Assembly (NCBI RefSeq): GCF_900103545.1
Contig: NZ_FNHH01000006.1
Span: 138,132 to 202,131 of the forward strand
Direction: 5' to 3'
DNA: 64,000 nt
Origin: Daejeonella rubra
Lineage (GTDB): Bacteria > Bacteroidota > Bacteroidia > Sphingobacteriales > Sphingobacteriaceae
The translations under genes were made by a program, and so were the position numbers. A model generated the notes under the pieces. That model worked only from the letters and a program-made list of their open reading frames with translations. It searched no databases and was not told the origin of the DNA. This document shows, in pieces, positions 16,096-24,350 of this stretch (positions are counted from its first letter, which is position 1; every line of letters starts with the position of its first letter).

Positions 16096-17205
16096 ATGAA
16101 ATATATTTTCTTTTTGTTTCTGACGATCACTTTTATCACTTCATTTGGCCAAAACCGGCGGTCCATCAGGTTTAATACTTTTGCGAAGGATAGTATCAAT
16201 TTGCATTTGGATGAAAATTATTTCCTGATTGAAGATACCTGCAGTAGTATTATTCGTTATGGGCACTTCAGATTTAAAGATCGAAAGTTTTTTGGCCCTT
16301 TCAGAGATCTGAATAAACTTGATCCTCAGATTGTGCTTGCTGAAGGAAATTATACACAAGACGGATTGCTGGATGGTGATATGAAATTGTTTTACCTAAA
16401 CGGCGATTCACTTGCTATTGGGAAATATGATAAGGGTGAGATGGTGGGGGACTGGACTATTTATTATGCGGGCAATAAGAAAAAGCTTGAATTTAATAAG
16501 ATTTCAGAAACCATTGTGCTGAATGCATGGGATGAAACCGGAAAGCAAACCCTTACAAATGGTACAGGTTTCTACAGGTCAGATATTGGTGGTTATTATT
16601 GGGAGGGTAAATTAATAAACAGTAAGCCTGATGGAACCTGGAAGCTAAAAGAAACAGGTGATAGAACAGGAACGGTAGTTAGTTCAGAAACGTTTAAAGC
16701 AGGCAATTTTGTAAAAGGGGGTGGGCCGATGGGAAATTACACAGATAAATCACGCATTTTGCTTGCAGGGAATAACCTCTTGCCAATTAATAATGCCGGA
16801 TTGATGGAAGTTTCAAAGAAAGCTTGTGATCCATCAATGATGAGAAAGAAGATCGTTTACGCTTCCTATCGAAATGGGACAGATGCGTTTAATGAGGAAA
16901 TAAAACGAGTTATAGCTCCCGTGTTTGCAAAGCTGGATCTCAAGAAATATTTCACAAAAGAATTTACCTTAATAGGTTCGATAGATGAAGGGGGACGTAT
17001 TTTTAATCTTAAATATCAGGATACCTTCGATGATAAGGCATCCACAACCCTTATCAGGGCATTATATACCCTTCCAATTCTTGATCCTACTCTGGTTGAT
17101 GGAATTTCGGTTCAAAGCAGGATCAGCTTTAAATTTATATTCAGAGATGGTTTATATTCCTTCCAGTGGAGGCTATTGCCATTAGAAATGCCAGCTAAAA
17201 TGTAA
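16096..17205 (+). CDS. Exported MORN-like repeat protein of unknown function
   Basis: A 369-residue protein with a signal peptide (MKYIFFLFLTITFITSFGQ). Residues about 60-200 contain MORN-like YxxG/DG repeats (for example AEGNYTQDGLLDGDMKLFYLNGDSLAIGKYDKGEMVGDW and GTGFYRSDIGGYYWEGKL), which usually form beta-hairpin membrane- or protein-binding surfaces. The C-terminal 120 residues (from about 245, with TLIGSIDEGGRIFNLKYQDTF) resemble the small TonB-C-like domain common in Bacteroidota exported proteins. No enzymatic motif is visible. It probably acts in the envelope; nothing in the neighbourhood points to a specific role. Confidence 0.7.
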   Translation: MKYIFFLFLTITFITSFGQNRRSIRFNTFAKDSINLHLDENYFLIEDTCSSIIRYGHFRFKDRKFFGPFRDLNKLDPQIVLAEGNYTQDGLLDGDMKLFYLNGDSLAIGKYDKGEMVGDWTIYYAGNKKKLEFNKISETIVLNAWDETGKQTLTNGTGFYRSDIGGYYWEGKLINSKPDGTWKLKETGDRTGTVVSSETFKAGNFVKGGGPMGNYTDKSRILLAGNNLLPINNAGLMEVSKKACDPSMMRKKIVYASYRNGTDAFNEEIKRVIAPVFAKLDLKKYFTKEFTLIGSIDEGGRIFNLKYQDTFDDKASTTLIRALYTLPILDPTLVDGISVQSRISFKFIFRDGLYSFQWRLLPLEMPAKM

Positions 17206-17260
17206 TAGAGAATTGAAAGGAGAATTACCTGCGGAATTCAATAACGATTTAATATTCAAA

Positions 17261-17305
17261 ATGAAAGCTGATGCATTAATCCATACATCAGCTTTCATTT
17301 ATTTT
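17261..17305. terminator. Bidirectional terminator between convergent genes
   Basis: A perfect 13-bp inverted repeat, ATGAAAGCTGATG (17261-17273) and CATCAGCTTTCAT (17286-17298), with a 12-nt loop. TTATTTT follows on the plus strand. It sits between the MORN-like gene and the convergent dehydrogenase gene and can serve both. Confidence 0.8.
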
Positions 17306-17312
17306 AACCTTA

Positions 17313-19109
17313 TTATTTTTTTGTACCGACTTTTCTTACTGCAGCAACCTCATCTTTACTTATGGCATCAGAATTATTTCCCCAGCTTTTACGGATATAA
17401 GTTAATACTTCAGCCACCTGGTCATCATTCAGGAAACTGCCATGAGCAGGCATTGACTCACTATAAGGTAAGCCTTTAACAGTAATTGGTCCGGATAAAC
17501 CATTCAGAATAACATTGATCAGTCTGGTCTTATCTCCATTTACCCATTCAGATTGTTCAAGAGGAGGGAAACGACCACCGTCGCCTTTGCCATCACGCTG
17601 GTGGCAGGCACCACAATACATGGTATAAACGGCTGATGCAACAACAGGCTTTCCTCTGTCCAGATCATCTTTTATAGGATCAGGGTCTTTGATATTGCTG
17701 GCAGTCTTTTTTCTTATTGCCATTTTGGCTAATTGTGCTGTTCCAAAAGTGGTTTTATTTCCTTTGAACATCACACGCCAGATCTTTCCTTTTTCTGTTT
17801 CACTGATGTATAAAGAACCATCCGGCCCTTCAGTAATACCCATTGGGCGGTAGCCTGCAGTATTGGCTGTCAAAACAGGATCTGTTTGTATAAATCCATC
17901 TGCAAAAACTTCCCATTGACCGATCGCTTTCCCATTTTCCATTGGCACGAATGCGACAAAATAACCACCCTGTGGGTAAGGCTGGCGTATAGTTGAACCA
18001 TGTAAAACAACGAATGCACCTTTTTTATACCGCGCTGGAAGCTGATTGCCTTTATAGAATAAAATATCGTTTGGTGCAAAGTGACCCGGGAAACCCATAA
18101 CAGGTTTGGTAAGTTTAGCTCCATTTCCTTCTTTGATCTTATCACCTCCGTATTCAGGATTCAATAATTTCTTACCTTTCATATGGTCATAATAGTAGTA
18201 TGGCCATCCGCCATCGATACCTTTATGAACCTTAAATAGTTCTTCCGACGGTAAGACCGCACTTTCCCATGGAGAATACATTCCGGGCCAGAGCATGCGA
18301 AAATTATCTCTTCCATGAACTACCGCATATAATGAATTACTTGCTTTATCCCAATCCATCCCTACGATACTTCTCATACCTGTAGCATACCGGAGGCCTT
18401 GTTCCTGTTTTTGATTGAGTTTATTCTCATCAAATTTCCAGATTCCACCATGGTCGATCAGCTGCGGACATTCTTCTCCGGGAATTTGTGCATCCGGCTT
18501 TCCGGCACCCATCGAACCAGGACGGCCGTTCGTGCAAACATCTGAACCAGCACCCCATCCAACATACATGTATCCTTTACCATCAAATGCCAGCGGTTTT
18601 GTTTGATGTGCATGGCCCGGAGGGTTATCAATAACAATGGTATCTATCTTACTATCAGGAACTAACTGTCCAGGTTTTAATTTTTGTCGGTATACGATCA
18701 AATTGGAACTGTAATAAAGATATCCATTATGAATTTTCATGGCAGTTCCATACTGACCGCTTTCATATTTATTAAAATGTGTAATAATATCTGCCTTGCC
18801 ATCGCCGTCGGTATCACGCAATGCAACATTGCCATATCCTTCTGTTCGCGCATGTAGCCTGGTTTTTACATATATATCACCATTGCTGTTCACTGCAAGG
18901 TGTCTTGCAAATCCCTTCAGACTATCCACAACTGCAAGCGCCTCAAAGCCATCGGGCAGATAAAGTCCGGCATTGTTTTTATCGCCCGGAGGCAATTTGG
19001 GCGTTTGATATAGAGTGAAGCCATAAACAGCAAAAACTAGCGCTATTAATACAGCAAAGTATACCTTGGGTATTCCTTTTTTACTGAAGAGTTTAAAAAT
19101 GGTTTTCAT
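17313..19109 (-). CDS. Sorbosone dehydrogenase-like (PQQ-type) protein fused to cytochrome c
   Basis: Starting at the ATG at 19109 gives 598 residues and puts the membrane anchor (VYFAVLIALVFAVYGFTLYQ) near residue 14-33. Residues about 45-450 form a six-bladed propeller of the glucose/sorbosone dehydrogenase type (LPDGFEALAVVDSLKG, ITEGPDGSLYISETEKGKIWRV). The C-terminus is a class I cytochrome c with haem site CGACHQ near 510 and a likely axial Met in SMPAHGSFL. It would oxidise a sugar or sugar aldehyde in the periplasm and pass electrons to its own haem. A close paralogue lies directly upstream on the same strand. Confidence 0.88.
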   Translation of the reverse strand: MKTIFKLFSKKGIPKVYFAVLIALVFAVYGFTLYQTPKLPPGDKNNAGLYLPDGFEALAVVDSLKGFARHLAVNSNGDIYVKTRLHARTEGYGNVALRDTDGDGKADIITHFNKYESGQYGTAMKIHNGYLYYSSNLIVYRQKLKPGQLVPDSKIDTIVIDNPPGHAHQTKPLAFDGKGYMYVGWGAGSDVCTNGRPGSMGAGKPDAQIPGEECPQLIDHGGIWKFDENKLNQKQEQGLRYATGMRSIVGMDWDKASNSLYAVVHGRDNFRMLWPGMYSPWESAVLPSEELFKVHKGIDGGWPYYYYDHMKGKKLLNPEYGGDKIKEGNGAKLTKPVMGFPGHFAPNDILFYKGNQLPARYKKGAFVVLHGSTIRQPYPQGGYFVAFVPMENGKAIGQWEVFADGFIQTDPVLTANTAGYRPMGITEGPDGSLYISETEKGKIWRVMFKGNKTTFGTAQLAKMAIRKKTASNIKDPDPIKDDLDRGKPVVASAVYTMYCGACHQRDGKGDGGRFPPLEQSEWVNGDKTRLINVILNGLSGPITVKGLPYSESMPAHGSFLNDDQVAEVLTYIRKSWGNNSDAISKDEVAAVRKVGTKK

Positions 19110-19286
19110 TTTATAAAATTTATCTATTTTAAGTTTTAATCTGATTATCCTCAATACAAGTCTATTAAAAACAACATGAATTCAGGTATCGTATCCCATT
19201 TTTTACAATGAGGAAACGGCTGATAATCAATAGTAATAAAAGTACATTGTAATCTTTTTATAAGATCTTCTGATCCTGAAATTGTT

Positions 19287-21080
19287 TTACTTTTTTTCAG
19301 ATTTTCTGACTCTGCTAACATCGTCTTTATTTATTTGATCAGAATTATTCCCCCAGCTTTTCCGAATATAGGTTAATACCTCTGCTATCTGTTCATCGTT
19401 CAGAAAACTACCATGAGCCGGCATATTTTCACTATAAGACTGACCTTTAACCGTAATAGGACCGGATAAACCATTAAGCACCACTTTAATCAACCTGGTT
19501 TTATCTCCGTTAACCCACTCTGAACCTTCCAATGGAGGGAAACGCGCTCCATCTCCTTTGCCATCACGCTGATGACAGGTGCCGCAATAGGTTGTATAAA
19601 CTGCAGATGCAATAAGGGGCTTTCCTCTTTCAAGATCATCTTTAATGGGGTCAGGATCTTTAATATTACTTGCGGTCTTTTTCCTGATCGCCATTTTAGC
19701 GAGTTGAGCTGTGCCAAATTTGGCCTTATCTCCCTTGAACATCACCCGCCAGATCTTTCCTTTTTCTGTTTCGCTGATGTATAAAGAACCGTCAGGACCT
19801 TCGGTTATACCCATTGGGCGGTAGCCTGCAGTATTGGCTGTCAAAACTGGATCAGACTGAATAAAACCATCTGCAAACACTTCCCAGGGACCGGTAGCTT
19901 TTCCATTTAGCATAGGAACAAACGCGACAAAATAACCACCCTGTGGATATGGCTGACGTATAGTAGAACCATGCAATACCACAAAAGCGCCTTTTTTATA
20001 TCGTTCAGGTAGCTGATTTCCTTTGTAGAATAAAATATCGTTTGGTGCAAAGTGGCCTGGAAAACCAACAATCGGTTGTGCGAGTTTAGCTCCGTTCCCT
20101 TGTTTGATCTTATCACCGCCATATTCAGGGTTTAATAATTTTTTCCCCTGAATCTGGTCATAATAGTAGTATGGCCATCCGCCATCGATACCCTGATCTA
20201 TTTTCAGTAATTCATCAGCAGGCAGAACTGCGCTTTCCCAGGGGGAAAATAATCCGGGCCATAGCATATGCAGATAATCTCTTCCATGAATAACAGCGTA
20301 AAGGGAATTAGTTGATCTATCCCAATCCATTCCAATGATACTTCTCATTCCGGTAGCATATCTTTTTCCTTGTGATTGTGTCTGATTGAGTTTATTTTCA
20401 CTAAACTTCCATATTCCACCATGGTCGATCAAATGCGGACAACCTTCACCGGGAATTTCTGCATCAGGCTTCCCTTCACCCAAAGAACCTGGCTTACCAT
20501 CTGAACATATATCAGATCCGGCACCCCAACCAACATACATGTACCCTTTACCGTCAAATGCAATTGATTTTCCCTGATGAATATGAGCTGGAGGATAATC
20601 GATTACCAGGGTATCTATCTTACTATCAGGTATTAATTGACCAGGAATGAGTTTTTGTCTGAAAACCATCAGGTTAGAGCTGAAATAGAGATATCCATTG
20701 TGGATCTTCATTGCAGTTCCAAAGGGACCGCTTTCATATTTTGCAAATGGGCTAATGATATCTGCTTTTCCATCCTTATCTATATCTCTTAAGGCAACAT
20801 TTCCATACCCATCACTACGGTTATGGAATCTGGTTTTAACATAAATATCTCCATTGCTGTTAACGGCAAGATGCCTTGCTGAACCTTTTAAACTGTCAAC
20901 TACTGCAAGTGCTTCAAATCCATCAGGTAAAAAAAGACCGGCATTGTCTTTATCACCTTTCGGTAGTTGATTGGTCTGATATAACTTAAAACCATAAACG
21001 GAGAAGATTATGGACAAAGCTGCTGCAACATGAAATTTATTGATACGCTGCTTCGGGATCGTTTGAAAGAAAGTTTTCAT
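19287..21080 (-). CDS. Sorbosone dehydrogenase-like protein fused to cytochrome c (tandem paralogue)
   Basis: This 597-residue protein matches its neighbour at 17313-19109 almost throughout, down to blocks such as TANTAGYRPMGITEGPDGS and KMAIRKKTASNIKDPDPIKD. It has the same anchor, propeller and cytochrome layout, with haem site CGTCHQ instead of CGACHQ and a conserved NMPAHGSFL Met. The two genes are an in-tandem duplication, with a 177-bp gap between coding regions. Differences cluster in propeller loops (for example HMLWPGLFSPWES versus FRMLWPGMYSPWES are minor), so a changed substrate range is possible but cannot be judged here. Confidence 0.88.
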   Translation of the reverse strand: MKTFFQTIPKQRINKFHVAAALSIIFSVYGFKLYQTNQLPKGDKDNAGLFLPDGFEALAVVDSLKGSARHLAVNSNGDIYVKTRFHNRSDGYGNVALRDIDKDGKADIISPFAKYESGPFGTAMKIHNGYLYFSSNLMVFRQKLIPGQLIPDSKIDTLVIDYPPAHIHQGKSIAFDGKGYMYVGWGAGSDICSDGKPGSLGEGKPDAEIPGEGCPHLIDHGGIWKFSENKLNQTQSQGKRYATGMRSIIGMDWDRSTNSLYAVIHGRDYLHMLWPGLFSPWESAVLPADELLKIDQGIDGGWPYYYYDQIQGKKLLNPEYGGDKIKQGNGAKLAQPIVGFPGHFAPNDILFYKGNQLPERYKKGAFVVLHGSTIRQPYPQGGYFVAFVPMLNGKATGPWEVFADGFIQSDPVLTANTAGYRPMGITEGPDGSLYISETEKGKIWRVMFKGDKAKFGTAQLAKMAIRKKTASNIKDPDPIKDDLERGKPLIASAVYTTYCGTCHQRDGKGDGARFPPLEGSEWVNGDKTRLIKVVLNGLSGPITVKGQSYSENMPAHGSFLNDEQIAEVLTYIRKSWGNNSDQINKDDVSRVRKSEKK

Positions 21081-21256
21081 TTATTCTACTATTGTTTTTC
21101 AAAATATAAAATATGCAGGCAGAGCATATTGGAAATGTGAATCTGATACACCATTTATTATCATTAAAATTCCTCTTTATTTTTCAATAAGCGATATCCC
21201 TGAGTTTGAATTATAAGGATTTCAAACCCAGATAATTTATCAATTTGGATTCCCGC

Positions 21257-22405
21257 TTATTTAATAAAATTATCATACAAACTATTGATTCCAGCCCTTA
21301 GAACATCATTGATTCCTTTGGTATAAGTTGGATTACATCCATTTGTGATCACCACGATTCCAAACTTTTCTTTGGGATTGAAAAACATAGCGCTATAAAG
21401 GCCGTATGCCGAGCCGGTATGTCCGGTCATCATTTTTCCCGGTATAAGATCTTCGCGGTTTGCAATAGCCATACCATAGCCCTCTTCTTCTGATATCTTA
21501 GTTTGCATTAAACGGGCACTTTTCTTTGACATGATCCTTTTCCCTTTGTATTTGCCAAAATTCATGTGCATGCTCATGTATTTTGCAAGGTCTGTTGCAG
21601 AGATCTTCATACCACCTGTAGGAGAAAATATCGGGGTGCTGTATCCCATGACATAGTTTTTTATTTCCTCTCTTCTTGGAGCGTAGGCTAAAGGTGAGGG
21701 ACTTAATTTCTTTGTTGTTGAATTATATTCATGCAAAGTGGCGAAACGGTTTGCATCCAATGAATCAACATTGTATCCCCCATATAAACCCAGAGGATTT
21801 AAGATGTGATTTTTTACATAATTATCGAACCGCTCTCCTGAATATTTTTCAATAACTGTTCCGATCATATTATAGTTCAGGTTACAGTAGCGGTAATCAG
21901 TTCCGGGTGCATAATCGCTGAAGCATTTCTTCCAATCCGGATTTTTTGCCGGATTTATTGCGTCAAGAGTGAAATATCCCTGGCTATCATTGATGCTGGA
22001 TGTATGGGATAGCAACATTTTTAAAGTGATCACTTTTTCAGGAAACCGGGGATTTCTAACTTTGAAGCCTACCAGGTCGCTGATATCATCATCAATAGAT
22101 AATTTACCAGCCTCAATCAGCTGCATAATTGATGTTGCCGAGAATGATTTTGAAATAGATGCAATTCGAAATATATTTTCATTAGTCAAAGGAGCATTGG
22201 TCGTGTTATCTTTTGTACCAAAAGAATGGGTATAAATAATATTCCCCTTCTTTACTACCGCTACTGAAAGTCCGACTACGTCGAGTCTTTTCATAATTTC
22301 CTGTATATCGGCTTCTGCTTTTTCATTTTGTGCTAAACCCGGCAGAGAAAGACAAAAAAGAAGGGTAATTGTAAAAAAGGACTTAATTAAAGTGGTTCTG
22401 ATCAT
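21257..22405 (-). CDS. Serine hydrolase, class C beta-lactamase/penicillin-binding-protein-like family
   Basis: A 382-residue protein with a signal peptide (LIKSFFTITLLFCLSLPGLAQ). It has the serine active site SISK near residue 85 (ASISKSFSATSIMQ), the YxN-type motif YCNLNYN near 168, and the third motif HTGSAYG near 337 in place of KTG. This is the beta-lactamase-related (Pfam beta-lactamase) family, which in Bacteroidota is mostly made of esterases and D-aminopeptidases rather than resistance enzymes. It lies 176 bp upstream of the dehydrogenase pair on the same strand and divergent from the symporter. True substrate unknown. Confidence 0.88.
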   Translation of the reverse strand: MIRTTLIKSFFTITLLFCLSLPGLAQNEKAEADIQEIMKRLDVVGLSVAVVKKGNIIYTHSFGTKDNTTNAPLTNENIFRIASISKSFSATSIMQLIEAGKLSIDDDISDLVGFKVRNPRFPEKVITLKMLLSHTSSINDSQGYFTLDAINPAKNPDWKKCFSDYAPGTDYRYCNLNYNMIGTVIEKYSGERFDNYVKNHILNPLGLYGGYNVDSLDANRFATLHEYNSTTKKLSPSPLAYAPRREEIKNYVMGYSTPIFSPTGGMKISATDLAKYMSMHMNFGKYKGKRIMSKKSARLMQTKISEEEGYGMAIANREDLIPGKMMTGHTGSAYGLYSAMFFNPKEKFGIVVITNGCNPTYTKGINDVLRAGINSLYDNFIK

Positions 22406-22621
22406 GATCTATATATTTGAACTAAAACTAACCATAATTTTTTACAGAAACCCTCATACGACGTATTGCTGCAAGTTTTAATGATTTCTGCTAAAGTGTA
22501 CCTAAAGGTGATAAATTATTGAAAGACTTCTATGGATAGTAAAAATTAAAGAAATGAATTACATTAGAATCATATTTGAATAAATTGATATTTCCGGTAT
22601 CCCTGATTTAATACCTACAAT

Positions 22622-24316
22622 ATGAGCCCTAATATTGATACCATAGTGATCTTTGTTTTTTCTGCATTTGTATTATGCATAGGACTTGTTTTTTCAAGAA
22701 CTGGAATAAACTTAAAATCCTTTTTTGCAGGAGGAGAGTCCGTCCCATGGTTTATCGGAGGTTTGTCTCTCTTCATGAGCTTTTTTTCAGCGGGCACTTT
22801 TGTAGCGTGGGGTTCAATAGCTTATAAATATGGTTGGGTGGCCATCACAATTCAATGGACCATGTGTATTGGAGCCATCATAAGCGGAATGTACCTGGCT
22901 CCGCTTTGGAAATCAACCGGAAATTTAACTGCTGCTGAATTTATTAAGGAACGATTGGGCCTTCGCGTACAGAAGACCTATATCTACATATTTATGCTAG
23001 TTTCCTTATTTATAAAAGGAACAGTTCTGTATCCGGTCGCTAAATTGGTTAGCGGATCTTTGGGGTATCCTCTTGTGCCTTCAACTATTGTTTTAGGGAT
23101 ATTTATGATAACCTACACAGCAGTTGGTGGTTTATGGGCGGTGATGGTAACCGATATTTTGCAGTTTGTTATACTAACTGCTGCAGTTCTTATTATTCTG
23201 CCACTGGCTTTTGATGCCGCAGGGGGAGCTGCTCAATTTCAGGCAAATGCACAGGAAAGCTTTTTTGACCTGCTCAACGGAGAGTTTACCCTGGGCTTTA
23301 TCATTGCATTTACTCTTTACCATATTTTTTATATCGGTGGAAACTGGACCTTTGTTCAACGTTACACAAGTGTTAAGGATAATAAATCGGCAAAGAAGGT
23401 CGCATACCTTTTTGCTGCCCTGTATCTGATAAGTCCGGTATTGTGGATGTTGCCCCCAATGATCTACAAAACAATTAACCCATCTTTAACTGGTCTGGAT
23501 ACTGAAAATGCATATTTGATGATTTGCCAGCTGGTACTTCCTCCGGGTTTATTAGGTCTGATGCTTACCGGGATGTATTTTTCTACTTCTGCATCAGCAA
23601 ATACGACCTTGAACGTGGTTTCGGCAGTTTTTACAAATGATATCTACAAGGGCAGGATAAACCCTGAAGCCAGCGACCGCAAATTAATGAAGATCGCCAG
23701 GTTATCATCATGGTTGATCGGTATTGGGATGATCCTCATAGCTTTGCTTGTACCATTTATTGGTGGCCTGGTGAATGTTACTATCAGTGTAGGTGCAATT
23801 ACAGGCGGACCGATACTTGCTCCTCCAATTTGGGCCTTGTTTTCTAAAAGACTGAATGGAAGAGATACGCTTATTATTACTTATGTAAGTCTGGGTATTA
23901 ATTTGCTGTTTAAGATCGTTCTTCCTTTCATGATTGAATTTAAGCTTAGTCGTGCTGAAGAAATGCTGGTAGGAGTCGGTATTCCTTTGATATTATTAAT
24001 TGCCAATGAGCTCCGTGGATATTATAAAGCTTATATCAGTCCGCAGTATATTGATTTTCAGGTACTTAAAAATAACAGGATAGCCCAAAAGGCAAATTTG
24101 AGTGCAGAAGAAGTCAGTGAATCTTTAAAGCAAAATAAGTTCGGTTTGAAAATTACTGCTTTTGCACTTGCATTTACCGCCTTTCTATTGATGGTCTTAG
24201 GACTTGTAACCGGTCAAAATATTGGCTTGCTAAGTTCAATTGCCTTTATTATTCTTGTTTTATCAATAATTCCATGGAGAGCATCACAAAAGATCCTTGT
24301 TCATTCAGCTGATTAA
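22622..24316 (+). CDS. Sodium:solute symporter family (SSF) transporter
   Basis: A 564-residue membrane protein with about 13-14 hydrophobic helices. The pattern FFAGGESVPWFIGGLSLFMSFFSAGTFVAWGS at residues 36-67 and TAVGGLWAVMVTDILQFVI near 163-181 is typical of SSF (SGLT-like) transporters, which take up a sugar, amino acid or organic acid with sodium. The gene is followed after 34 bp by a large FAD-dependent oxidoreductase, so the pair likely imports and oxidises one substrate; SSF-oxidoreductase pairs of this sort are common in carbohydrate-use loci. The substrate is not readable from sequence. Confidence 0.92.
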   Translation: MSPNIDTIVIFVFSAFVLCIGLVFSRTGINLKSFFAGGESVPWFIGGLSLFMSFFSAGTFVAWGSIAYKYGWVAITIQWTMCIGAIISGMYLAPLWKSTGNLTAAEFIKERLGLRVQKTYIYIFMLVSLFIKGTVLYPVAKLVSGSLGYPLVPSTIVLGIFMITYTAVGGLWAVMVTDILQFVILTAAVLIILPLAFDAAGGAAQFQANAQESFFDLLNGEFTLGFIIAFTLYHIFYIGGNWTFVQRYTSVKDNKSAKKVAYLFAALYLISPVLWMLPPMIYKTINPSLTGLDTENAYLMICQLVLPPGLLGLMLTGMYFSTSASANTTLNVVSAVFTNDIYKGRINPEASDRKLMKIARLSSWLIGIGMILIALLVPFIGGLVNVTISVGAITGGPILAPPIWALFSKRLNGRDTLIITYVSLGINLLFKIVLPFMIEFKLSRAEEMLVGVGIPLILLIANELRGYYKAYISPQYIDFQVLKNNRIAQKANLSAEEVSESLKQNKFGLKITAFALAFTAFLLMVLGLVTGQNIGLLSSIAFIILVLSIIPWRASQKILVHSAD

Positions 24317-24350
24317 TTTAAGTTATCGTTGTAATTAAAATATTATAGAT

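Noticed and set aside
17213..17479. 88-codon frame between the MORN-like gene and the dehydrogenase
   Set aside because: It spans the bidirectional terminator and overlaps the cytochrome domain on the other strand.
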